Shown piece by piece: positions 1 to 5,373 of a stretch of 10,195 nucleotides of DNA. The DNA lies in assembly GCA_026770585.1 (NCBI GenBank), contig MU646462.1, positions 568,000 through 578,194 of the forward strand, given 5' to 3'. Numbering within the stretch: the stretch's first letter is position 1; each line of letters begins with the position of its first letter. The translations under genes were made by a program, and so were the position numbers. The stretch is from Baffinella frigidus (lineage: Eukaryota > Cryptophyceae > Cryptomonadales > Baffinellaceae). The notes below the pieces were generated by a model, which searched no databases, was not told the origin of the DNA, and saw nothing but the letters and a program-made list of their open reading frames with translations.

Positions 1-117
1 GAGGCAGAGAGAGATTGATAATTTATTGCCAAACAACCAGCGTCAGCGCCGCACATGCTACGCATTGTGCCACTTACTGTACCCCGTGTCGGCCGCTCAT
101 ACGAGCATTTTCCGGAT

Positions 118-170
118 GGATTCTAACTCCAGCAGAGGCAGACCTGAGAGAGACGCATGTCGCTGTGTCG
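118..170 (+). other. Short SAM-like echo upstream of the SAM exon
   Basis: A stretch around 130-150 carries AGCAGAGGCAGACCTG, nearly the same as the AACAGAGGCAGACCTG at about 306-321 that encodes T-E-A-D-L in the SAM exon. In the same frame it reads P-A-E-A-D-L-R-E. It may be a third, eroded fragment of the SAM exon, or chance. Otherwise bases 1-250 show no recognisable gene. Confidence 0.25.
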
Positions 171-251
171 AGTGCATGCATGTGTGTACAGCACAGGGAG
201 CGAGGTCCTGCATCAACCCTACACCCTAAGCCCTCACCCCCTACACCGCAG

Positions 252-371
252 GTGGTGGCGCATTTCGCGGAGGAGGAGATGGACGTGGAGGCGCTCTCGG
301 CGTCAACAGAGGCAGACCTGCAGGCGATGGGCGTGGCGAAACTCGGCCACCGCAAGAAGCTCATCAAGTCG
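252..371 (+). CDS. SAM-domain exon (C-terminal half of the domain), partial gene
   Basis: The frame starting at 252 encodes about 40 residues that match the second half of a sterile alpha motif (SAM) domain. Visible features are H-F-A-E-E-E-M-D-V-E-A-L, then T-E-A-D-L-Q-A-M-G-V, then the hallmark K-L-G-H-R-K-K-L-I-K. SAM domains are small helical protein- or RNA-binding modules, and the final L-G-H-R-K-K helix is typical. The exon start is chosen because a CAG with an upstream C-rich tract ends at 251, giving a good splice acceptor. The N-terminal helices of the domain are not in frame upstream, so they must lie in an earlier exon, probably left of the window. Past 371 the frame runs straight into heptamer repeat (reading as TLHPTPY-like repeats to 464) with no clear donor, so the 3' end is uncertain. 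A GT at 366-367 is the nearest donor candidate. It may be a live exon or a shuffled fragment, because a second copy lies at 713-882. The domain identity is firm; that the gene is functional is not. Confidence 0.6.
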
Positions 372-372
372 C

Positions 373-473
373 ACCCTGCACCCTGCACCCCACACCCTAC
401 ACCCTGCACCCTACACCCTACACCCTACACCCTACACCCTACACCCTACACCCTACACCCCTAAACCCTAAAC
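373..473 (+). repeat. Telomere-like heptamer array, CCCTACA type
   Basis: About fourteen 7-bp units run from the end of the SAM exon. They start as CCCTGCA and CCCTACA mixtures, become regular CCCTACA, and finish with two canonical CCCTAAA units at about 461-473. The 7-bp register and the CCCTAAA end link the array to plant/alveolate-type telomere repeats. It is interstitial within this window. Confidence 0.9.
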
Positions 474-576
474 CGTCGCCCCTACAATCCAACCTCTGAG
501 GATACCTTATCAGGCTCAGTTCTCGTATTAAATCGCATCGCTGCAGCCAGGGATCTGAGCCCTCCCTAAGCCAACC

Positions 577-684
577 CTATCCCTTAAGTGGCGAGTAGGC
601 GCATACGCCCTACCGTAGGGCCCTAGGGACCTGCCTAGGACCTCTTGGGGGTCGAATTCGACTCCCTCGCCACTTGGGGGATAG
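577..684. mobile_element. Foldback element E1 (108 bp)
   Basis: The ends are inverted: CTATCCCTTAAGTGGCGAG at 577-595 pairs with CTCGCCACTTGGGGGATAG at 666-684. The inside contains the CCCTACCGTAGGGCCCTAGG core and a small GTCGAATTCGAC palindrome. A left half of the same element recurs at 786-848, and a related reverse copy lies at 3900-3944. No coding capacity; MITE-like. Confidence 0.75.
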
Positions 685-712
685 AGTCTCGTAGAATGGG
701 AGGAGAGAGAGG

Positions 713-882
713 GACGAGGAGGCCGACCTCCAGGCGATGGGCGTAAACCCTATTTATGTAATATATTTATTTTTTATTTTTTTAATATCCCTTAAGTGGC
801 GAGTAGGCTCATACGCCCTACCGTAGGGCCCTAGGACCTGCCTAGGACGAAAGTCGGCCACCGCAAGAAGCGCATCAAGTAG
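713..882 (+). pseudogene. Second, broken copy of the SAM exon, split by a 92-bp insert or intron
   Basis: Bases 713-742 encode D-E-E-A-D-L-Q-A-M-G and 850-879 encode K-V-G-H-R-K-K-R-I-K followed by a TAG stop at 880. Both match the SAM exon at 252-371. Between them lie an AT-rich stretch and the left half of foldback element E. If GT at 743 and AG at 833-834 are spliced, removing 92 nt, the frame stays open and reads M-G-D-L-P-R-T-K-V-G-H-R-K-K, with D-L-P-R-T in place of V-A. If the nearer AG at 844-845 is used, the frame breaks. The N-terminal part of the exon (from V-V-A-H-F) is missing, and element E1 ends only about 30 bp upstream. It is either a pseudo-exon hit by an element or an exon with an intron made from one; the sequence cannot decide. 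Confidence 0.6.
786..848 (+). mobile_element. Left half of element E (E2) inside the SAM copy
   Basis: From TATCCCTTAAGTGGCGAG through CCTACCGTAGGGCCCTAGGACCTG it matches the left half of E1 at 577-684 almost base for base. The right inverted end is absent and SAM coding sequence resumes at about 850. The ends supplied by this fragment include two CCTAG triplets that could act as splice acceptors. Confidence 0.7.
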
Positions 883-949
883 CCCCCTGCACCCCTAATC
901 CCTCAGTTCTGCCTAGTTTTCGAACCCTAAACCCCCTTTGTGATTTGTA

Positions 950-1022
950 CCCTGAACCCTGAACCCTGAACCCTGAACCCTGAACCCTGAACCCTGAACC
1001 CTGAACCCTGAACCCTGAACCC
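950..1022 (+). repeat. Heptamer array, CCCTGAA type
   Basis: About ten uninterrupted 7-bp CCCTGAA units. It differs from the CCCTAAA telomere unit by one base and is very homogeneous, implying recent expansion. A single CCCTAAA lies just upstream at about 925. Confidence 0.92.
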
Positions 1023-1081
1023 GGATACCTAGAAGATGCCGACCCCTGCACTCCACCCAAGATGGTATCAATAAAGGCCTG

Positions 1082-1135
1082 TTTAGGGTGTAGGGTGTAG
1101 GGTGTAGGGTGTAGGGTGTAGGGTGTAGGGTGTAA
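1082..1135 (-). repeat. Inverted heptamer array, TGTAGGG (reverse of CCCTACA)
   Basis: It starts with a canonical TTTAGGG and continues as seven TGTAGGG units. It is the reverse complement of the array at 373-473, so the two arrays face each other across the SAM copies. Confidence 0.92.
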
Positions 1136-1248
1136 CATAAGGTCTGGTCTCTCTTGGTAAAATAAACGTATCACTCCACTCAGAACACTACGACGAACAT
1201 TCTAAAGTTCATTGTCCGATTGTTTCTTAGGAAACACGCCCCGAGTCA

Positions 1249-1491
1249 GCAATTGTTGGTCACGTTACACCGGATATCCGGGGCTGGTGTGCCTCGTAGT
1301 CTTTTGAGCGGAAAGGCCTCTTTATGTACCAATAAACGTCGCTCCCCTTCTCCCCTCAGGTGGGCGCGGCAGATAGCGGGACAGGGCACCACCTTCATTG
1401 ATACCGACAGAGACCTTGTGGGGTTGTGAACATTTGGGCTTCGAGGGTCTCGTTGGGGCCAGAATTCCGGGTGTAACGTGACCAATTTGCA
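1249..1491. repeat. Inverted-repeat element Q (about 243 bp)
   Basis: The left arm at 1249-1283 (GGTCACGTTACACCGGATAT) pairs with the right arm at about 1456-1491 (ATTCCGGGTGTAACGTGACC, then AATTTGC). The interior holds a splice-acceptor-like tract at 1346-1371 and one arm of another inverted repeat (1391-1419). The left-arm core at 1261-1285 recurs at 7364-7388 with one mismatch. Confidence 0.6.
1346..1371 (+). other. Duplicated splice-acceptor-like block, copy 1
   Basis: A 26-bp block made of a CT-rich tract, CAG, and GTGGGCGCGGCA is identical to the block at 1790-1815. It looks like an intron end with the first bases of an exon. After about 1375 the frame has no recognisable protein. Confidence 0.4.
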
Positions 1492-1736
1492 TTACTGTGT
1501 GGCGTGTCCATGTCTGAGGATACCTGATGCTGTCCCCTGTTTCACTCCGACTCACAAGATTTCAGCTAAGTCAACTAGCTCACCTAAGTCAACTTCCCCC
1601 TGATTTCGTTTAGATGGACCCTGCCACCATGGCAGGCATTTGACTTAAGGCGCTAGCTTTCAGGGGGGGTTGACTTAGGCGAAATGTTCTGACTCCGAGT
1701 GTATTTAACAAGGTCTCTGTCGGTATCAATGAAGGT
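1391..1736. repeat. Perfect 29-bp inverted repeat R (1391-1419 and 1708-1736)
   Basis: The two arms, containing GATACCGACAGAGACCTTG and its complement, are exact reverse complements over 29 bp. Element A1 (1543-1701) lies between them, its right end only 6 bp from the right arm. Confidence 0.75.
1543..1701 (+). mobile_element. Element A1 (159 bp, MITE-like)
   Basis: It is bounded by CACTCCGA at the left and TCCGAGTG at the right. It carries repeated CTAAGTCAAC / GTTGACTTAGG modules near each end. A second copy, in reverse orientation and exactly 159 bp long, lies at 8680-8838 with high identity. The agreement of both ends in two unrelated contexts fixes the boundaries. No open frame of note. 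Confidence 0.85.
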
Positions 1737-1789
1737 CTCCCTTGGTACCAGCACGGTCTCTCGATATTGGTGTTGACGTCTCTCTCTCT

Positions 1790-1862
1790 CCTTCTCCCCT
1801 CAGGTGGGCGCGGCAAGCAGAAGGACAGCGGCAGGCATGAGCGGGCCCCACGGTGGTCCTAG
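1790..1862 (+). pseudogene. Splice-acceptor-like block plus short exon-like frame, copy 2
   Basis: A CT-rich tract ending in CAG at 1803 is followed by a frame reading G-R-G-K-Q-K-D-S-G-R-H-E-R up to a TAG at 1860-1862. It repeats the block at 1346-1371. The K/Q-rich start loosely recalls the exon start at 6097 (G-G-K-S...K-Q-K-K-K). It is probably a shuffled exon end, with no functional call possible. Confidence 0.3.
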
Positions 1863-1897
1863 GGGGGTGGGCGTTTCTTTTGAGCGAGGTAACCCTG
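1854..1897. mobile_element. Right half of element D (D0)
   Basis: From GGTCCTAGGGG to GAGCGAGGTAACCCTG, then TA. It matches the right half of the family described at 2619-2736; the left half is missing. Confidence 0.65.
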
Positions 1898-1936
1898 TAC
1901 TGGCGAGTAGGCAGAGGGGCAGCGGCCGGCGTTTGG

Positions 1937-2043
1937 CCGCACAGAAGTCGTAGGCAGGTCCTAGGGCCCTACGGTAGGGTGTATCAGCCTACTGGCCACT
2001 CCCTACCGTAGGGCCCTAGGACCTGCCTACGACTTCTGTGCGG
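1937..2043. mobile_element. Perfect 43-bp foldback (E3)
   Basis: Arms 1937-1979 and 2001-2043 are exact reverse complements for 43 bp, separated by 21 bp. The arm starts CCGCACAGAAGTCGTAGG and contains the CCTAGGGCCCTACGGTAGGG core shared with E1. The spacer (GTATCAGCCTACTGGCCACT) is itself similar to the reversed E1 end. A perfect arm match implies recent origin or correction between arms. Confidence 0.85.
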
Positions 2044-2051
2044 TCAAAAAC

Positions 2052-2201
2052 TTATCTCAGAAAACGAGTTCCAAAGCTCGTTTTCTTAAGTCAATTCCTC
2101 TACAAATTTGTCAACTTATGCGGAGAGTAAAGAATAAGTTGACGAATTTGTAGGGAAATTGACTTAAGAAAACGAGTTTTAGAACTCGTTTTCTGAGATA
2201 A
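2052..2201. mobile_element. Element B1 (150 bp, MITE-like)
   Basis: It is a near-palindrome, from TTATCTCAGAAAACGAG at the left to CTCGTTTTCTGAGATAA at the right. The inner part is AAGTCAATTCCTCTACAAAT and its complement. A second copy, also exactly 150 bp, lies at 8999-9148, where it is flanked by TA on both sides. TIR plus TA suggests a Tc1/mariner-type non-autonomous element. Confidence 0.85.
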
Positions 2202-2227
2202 AAACGCGGGACGCGGCCCCGCGTGGT

Positions 2228-2328
2228 CCCCACGCGGTGTGAGCCTCGGTCGGCGAGAGAGAACTTACCTTCATTAGTCAACCACCGAGGCTCGTCACCT
2301 GTCCGACCGAGGCTCACACGCGGCCGCG
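2228..2328. repeat. Inverted repeat H (about 100 bp)
   Basis: GTGTGAGCCTCGGTCGG at 2237-2253 pairs perfectly with 2303-2319. The interior carries a third partial unit (ACCGAGGCTCGTCACC). On the minus strand the interior contains AAGGTAAGT, a strong splice-donor consensus, but no exon could be tied to it. Confidence 0.65.
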
Positions 2329-2340
2329 CAAACCCTTGAA

Positions 2341-2400
2341 TTTACCCAGGTTAGGGGCGAGGGGCGAGGGGTAGGGTTATGGGTCAGGGTTTAAGGTGTA
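2341..2400 (-). repeat. Degenerate telomere-like G-rich tract
   Basis: GGTTAGGGG, GGGGCGAGGGG, TAGGGTTATGGGT and CAGGGTTTAAGG run in sequence. It resembles decayed heptamer repeats of the TTTAGGG type but has no regular period. Confidence 0.4.
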
Positions 2401-2508
2401 AAGGCGAGACGGACTGGGCCTCTTCTTGGTGTACATGTTTCGTGTGACATCACATAGATTGTCAGTATTGCCCTCACGCTTATACGCTAACGGCCTGAAA
2501 ATGGGGCA

Positions 2509-2616
2509 GTTAGGCATACGGCATTGCCTAGGACCTCCTACCGTAGGCCGAGGGATCCTAGGACCAAAAAGTCTCGGCCTACGGTAGGAGGTCCTAGGCA
2601 ATTCCGTAGGCCTAAC
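2509..2616. mobile_element. Foldback element F (108 bp)
   Basis: Left arm 2509-2552 (from GTTAGGCATACGGCATTGCC) and right arm 2573-2616 are reverse complements with about two mismatches in 44. The arm includes CCTAGGACCTCCTACCGTAGG, a motif related to the E and D cores. It abuts D1 directly. Confidence 0.8.
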
Positions 2617-2618
2617 TA

Positions 2619-2736
2619 CAGGGGTACCTCGCTCATAAGAAACCGCCCCCCCCCCTAGGACCCCCATAGGGCCCTAGGCATAGCCCTACTGTAGGGTCCT
2701 AGGGGGGGGGGGGTTCTTATGAGCGAGGTACCCCTG
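2619..2736. mobile_element. Element D1 (118 bp, TA-flanked MITE)
   Basis: Terminal inverted repeats CAGGGGTACCTCGCTCATAA and their complement (CTTATGAGCGAGGTACCCCTG) enclose C/G runs and a CCCTAGG core. TA lies on both sides (2617-2618, 2737-2738), fitting a Tc1/mariner-type TA target. This is the best reference copy of family D. No protein-coding frame. Confidence 0.88.
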
Positions 2737-2931
2737 TACCCCATTTTCAGGCCGTTGCCCTATTAACGCGTGAGGACAACCAGCAAGGTCCTTTAGGTCC
2801 TTTAGGTTCTTCGAGCTCCCAACATAGGCGGACACCGGAACTTATCCTGCAGAAAGGCCATGCTTCCTTTCGGATCACATCAGGCCCCCCAGTGCATAAG
2901 GATCGCGGCAGAACCGGCTAAAGGGTATCCC

Positions 2932-2993
2932 CAGGCATGGTCCTACTGTATGGTCCTAGGGGGGGGCGGTTTCCTATGAGCGAGGTACCCCTG
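2932..2993. mobile_element. Right half of element D (D2), part of a segmental duplication
   Basis: It matches the right half of D1 and continues past its TA into TATTAACGCGTGAGGACAACC, as D1 does at 2761-2781, but lacks about 20 bp present there. The half element and its flank were therefore copied together. Bases 2775-2931 between the copies show nothing recognisable. Confidence 0.75.
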
Positions 2994-3051
2994 TACCCTA
3001 TTAACGCGTGAGGACAACCAGCAAGGACGGGCCCGCCTCGGGGAGGGAAAG

Positions 3052-3292
3052 TACCGTCTTTCCTATCGTTGAGACAGGACCCTCCGATAGGACTACAGGG
3101 GTACCTCGCTCATAAGAAACCGCCCCCCCCCTAGGACCATACAGTAGGACCATGCCTAGGGTCCTAGGGTTGTCCTAGGGGGGGGACGGTTTCTTATGAG
3201 CGAGGTACCCCTGTACCGGCTTTCCTATCTTTGAGACAGGGCCCTCCGATAGGACGAGGATAAAGAGAGGACCCTCCGATAGGACGAGGATA
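3052..3292 (+). repeat. 42-bp direct repeat flanking element D3, plus a third partial unit
   Basis: 3052-3093 and 3214-3255 are direct repeats with 39 of 42 matches (TACCG...CTTTCCTATC... ACCCTCCGATAGGAC type). They lie immediately left and right of D3 and its TA. A shorter unit (GACCCTCCGATAGGACGAGG) follows at about 3269-3292. Confidence 0.75.
3096..3213. mobile_element. Element D3 (118 bp)
   Basis: A full copy with intact inverted ends CAGGGGTACCTCGCTCATAA and complement, flanked by TA at 3094-3095 and 3214-3215. Same length as D1; the core differs. Confidence 0.88.
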
Positions 3293-3345
3293 GGGATAGG
3301 GACAGGGCCGATAGGGGTAGGGACCAACAAGGCCCGCGTGAGGAC

Positions 3346-3464
3346 CCGTCTTGCTCCTCTCTCATCAGAAACTGCCCCCCCCCTAGGACCACCGTAGGGC
3401 CCTAGGCATAGGCCTACTGTAGATTCCAAGGGGGTGGCACTTTCTTATTAGCGAGACACCCTTG
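3346..3464. mobile_element. Element D4, eroded copy
   Basis: The core and right end (TTTCTTATTAGCGAGACACC) are recognisable. The left end is decayed to TGCTCCTCTCTCATCAGAAA. This is an older copy than D1, D3 and D6. Confidence 0.7.
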
Positions 3465-3608
3465 TATCCCTGCAGTGGCGAGGGTGCGTGGGTCTGCAAA
3501 CACTCAGCCGAGACATACTGAGAGGTTGAGGGGTGCGGGGGGGAAGCTGGGGGGGTGTAAAGAAACTGCGAAGAAAAACTTGGAATTTGAGGGCCCGCCG
3601 TCGGCCTA

Positions 3609-3729
3609 CAGGGGTACCTCGCTCATAAGAAAGCGCCTCCTCCTGGTACCCTACAGTAGGGCTGTGCCTAGGGCCCTATGCTGGTCCTGGATGGGGGGGG
3701 GGCTCTTTCTTATGAGCGAGGAACCCCTG
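3609..3729. mobile_element. Element D5 (121 bp)
   Basis: Full inverted ends, TA at 3607-3608 and 3730-3731. The inner C/G runs are altered (CGCCTCCTCCTGG). Confidence 0.85.
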
Positions 3730-4033
3730 TACTGTAGGGTCCTGGGAGCCACTCGAGAATGCGAGAGGGGCAGCCATACCACTCGAGAATGCTGGAGGGT
3801 CCTATTTACATGTGGGGTTGTAAACATTTGTACCAGGATAGGGTATTCCAACCTCGCGCCTGTGCAAAAACAGCAGGGGGGGTTGCGAGTTACCCGGGTA
3901 GGACCCTACCGTAGGGCGTATGAGCCTGCTGGGCACTTGAGGGACAAAAGCCTCTCTCTGCAAGGAATTCCCCCTCCCCCCACCCCTCCTCGTGTTAGTA
4001 AATGGTACGTAGCCATCATCGATTCCGCAGCTA
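3730..4033. other. Between D5 and D6: small repeats and an E fragment
   Basis: It contains a 15-bp direct repeat CCACTCGAGAATGC about 30 bp apart (near 3750 and 3780). TGTGGGGTTGTAAACATTTG at about 3812-3831 also occurs at about 1417-1436 with one mismatch. The reverse E copy lies at 3900-3944. No gene recognised. Confidence 0.5.
3900..3944 (-). mobile_element. Reverse fragment of element E (E4)
   Basis: Read on the minus strand it gives TCCCTCAAGTGCCCAGCAGG and then CTCATACGCCCTACGGTAGG, matching the left end of E1/E2 (577-684, 786-848). Confidence 0.65.
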
Positions 4034-4152
4034 CAGGGGTACCTCGCTCATAAGAAACCGCCCCCCCCCTAGGACCACCATAGGGCCCTAGAGGCATAGG
4101 CCTACTGTAGGGTCCTAGGTGGGGGCGGTTTCTTATGAGCGAGGTACCCCTG
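4034..4152. mobile_element. Element D6 (119 bp)
   Basis: Full copy with intact inverted ends and TA on both sides (4032-4033, 4153-4154). The core is close to D4 and D1. Confidence 0.88.
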
Positions 4153-4172
4153 TACTCGAGATTTCCACGTCC

Positions 4173-4195
4173 GATCCGAATAAGACATTCGGATC
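4173..4195. repeat. Hairpin GATCCGAAT / ATTCGGATC
   Basis: Perfect 9-bp arms with a 5-bp loop. It lies in 4153-4326, where no gene is seen. Confidence 0.5.
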
Positions 4196-4326
4196 CGGGT
4201 GCAGTTTTTTAAAAAAGACCTAAAGCTGAAATTCCGGCGGACACAGAAGGGTGGTTGATTGAGGTTGATGTATTTACAGCGGGACGAGCCTTCGTTCGCA
4301 CCTTCTACTTGTCAGGGCGCAGTCTA

Positions 4327-4361
4327 CAGGGGTAACCTCAAAAAGCCCGACCCCCCCCCAA
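4327..4361. mobile_element. Left end fragment of element D (D7)
   Basis: CAGGGGTAACCTC, then AAGCCCGACCCCCCCCC, preceded by TA. It matches the left end of D with decay; the rest is missing. Confidence 0.5.
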
Positions 4362-4387
4362 CTCTGAATCACCCCGAAAATTGAAAC

Positions 4388-4600
4388 GGGCTCACGAAAA
4401 ATCATGAAAAAATCACGAACTGGGACCACCAAAATTCATGAACTCGATCACGAAGGATCACAACAAATCTCCAAAAATTCATGAACTCACTCACCAGTGT
4501 CGTGAGCTGGCTCATACTCATAATCACGAAGATTTCCAGCTCGTGATTATGACTCATACTCATGATCATGAAATTCTCGGCTCATGAAATTGACTCATGC
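4388..4600. repeat. Cluster of TCAYGA motifs on both strands
   Basis: About twelve hexamers of TCATGA, TCACGA or its complement TCGTGA lie within about 210 bp, usually followed by AA. It also holds a 10-bp perfect hairpin (ATAATCACGA at 4520-4529 with 4541-4550), a 15-bp direct repeat AAAATTCATGAACTC at 4431 and 4474, and two copies of CTCATACTCAT. It may be a decayed repeat or a protein-binding cluster. Confidence 0.55.
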
Positions 4601-4879
4601 TCATGGTGCTTTGGTGCTTTATTTTACACTCACATCGGAGGTCACGCCCACCTCACTCTTGAGGAGATGGGAATGATTCTACGGGTGAGCTCCCCGACCC
4701 ACCTATGTAGGCTTGGCCGAGCCCCCTTTTCTTGCACCCTTTTCCTTGAAAAAAAAAAGAAGAAAAAACCGGTACGTGCGTGCTGTTCTATTGGAGGCGT
4801 TGGTCTCGGGGACCTTGCTGGCTTGCATGACGTTGCAGCAGAGACCGTTGCTTTTTTGAGCTTATGCGGTTTGTGTTGA
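4601..4879. other. No recognised gene
   Basis: It contains a purine run at about 4749-4767 (A-rich with one or two G). A 105-codon frame ends at 4879, but it starts inside the TCAYGA cluster and shows no domain. Nothing else is supported. Confidence 0.4.
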
Positions 4880-5131
4880 GTCAAAAGGCTGGACAAACTG
4901 GGCCTTCCCGATAGCGCCGAGGCGCTCGGGGGCATTCCCAGGTGGCTGAGCAATCTGGGCCTTCCCGAAGGTGCCGAAACACTCGGGGGCATTCCCAGGT
5001 GGGCTGAGAAAGGTGTGGTGGTGTTCAGGTCGATTGGGAGGCCGGTGTTCCTTTTGCAGGGGTTGGGGAGGAAGCATGCGGTGTATCATTATGTCAACTT
5101 TCGGGAAGTTGTCAACTTTCACAAAAGTTGA
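4880..5131 (+). pseudogene. Open frame with two 19-residue LRR-like units, no start codon
   Basis: The frame from 4880 to the TGA at 5129-5131 contains two units, 57 bp apart, reading L-D-K-L-G-L-P... L-G-G-I-P-R-W and L-S-N-L-G-L-P... L-G-G-I-P-R-W. The spacing of L and the G-x-I-P-x-W ending recall plant- and algal-type leucine-rich repeats, but each unit is 19 rather than about 24 residues and lacks the L-x-L-x-x-N core. The differences between the two units keep the frame and are mostly conservative (D/E, A/T), which mildly favours past coding. No ATG precedes it in frame, because a TGA lies at 4877-4879, so it could only be an exon. The reverse strand is open too. It is a candidate exon or decayed fragment; chance is not excluded. 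Confidence 0.3.
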
Positions 5132-5137
5132 CAACTT
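5106..5137. repeat. Hairpin AAGTTGTCAACTT / AAGTTGACAACTT
   Basis: 13-bp arms (5106-5118, 5125-5137), the pairing broken only at the centre base, with a 6-bp loop. The GTCAACTTT word also occurs just upstream and inside families A, B and C. Confidence 0.6.
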
Positions 5138-5140
5138 GAA

Positions 5141-5347
5141 AGGGAGAGGGGGGGAGAGAGGGCGCGCGCACCTTTCCCTTGGGAGTCAGTGAAGAATGGG
5201 CTCTGACGCACCTTGCCCGTTGGGGAGGGGGGGGGGAGAGAGGGCGCGCGCACCTTTCCCTTGGGAGTCAGTGAAGAATGGGCTCTGACGCACCTTGCCC
5301 GTTGGGGAGGGGGGGGGGAGAGAGGGCGCGCGCACCTTTCCCTTGGG
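5141..5347 (+). repeat. 82-bp tandem repeat, about 2.4 copies
   Basis: The unit contains GGCGCGCGCACCTTTCCCTT, then GGAGTCAGTGAAGAATGGGC, then a GGGGAGGGGGGGG run. Copies align at 5161, 5243 and 5325 with a period of exactly 82 bp and almost no differences apart from the length of the G run. The last copy stops at TTGGGA (5347). Confidence 0.92.
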
Positions 5348-5350
5348 ATA

Positions 5351-5373
5351 ATCACGAAAGTCATTTTCGTGAT
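5351..5373. repeat. Hairpin ATCACGAAA / TTTCGTGAT
   Basis: Perfect 9-bp arms and a 5-bp loop directly after the 82-bp repeat. It contains the TCACGA/TCGTGA words seen at 4388-4600. Confidence 0.55.

Larger units (their letters stand above)
2472..2774. mobile_element. Outer inverted repeat G, containing F and D1 (nested)
   Basis: The arm at 2472-2508 (CCTCACGC... AACGGCCTGAAAATGGGG) is complementary, with a few mismatches, to 2738-2774 (CCCCATTTTCAGGCCGTT... GCGTGAGG). Between the arms sit two further palindromic elements, F at 2509-2616 and D1 at 2619-2736, packed end to end. A part copy of the right arm recurs at 2995-3020. Confidence 0.7.

Noticed and set aside
373-1135. Heptamer arrays as a CRISPR array
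   Set aside because: The units are 7 bp and contiguous, without spacers; the sequence is eukaryotic in character.
2228-2328. Minus-strand exon ending at AAGGTAAGT
   Set aside because: The donor consensus is good, but the frame before it lies in an inverted repeat and has no protein similarity that can be recognised.
3475-4053. 192-codon plus-strand frame
   Set aside because: It runs through elements D5, E4 and the start of D6, so its residues come from repeat sequence.
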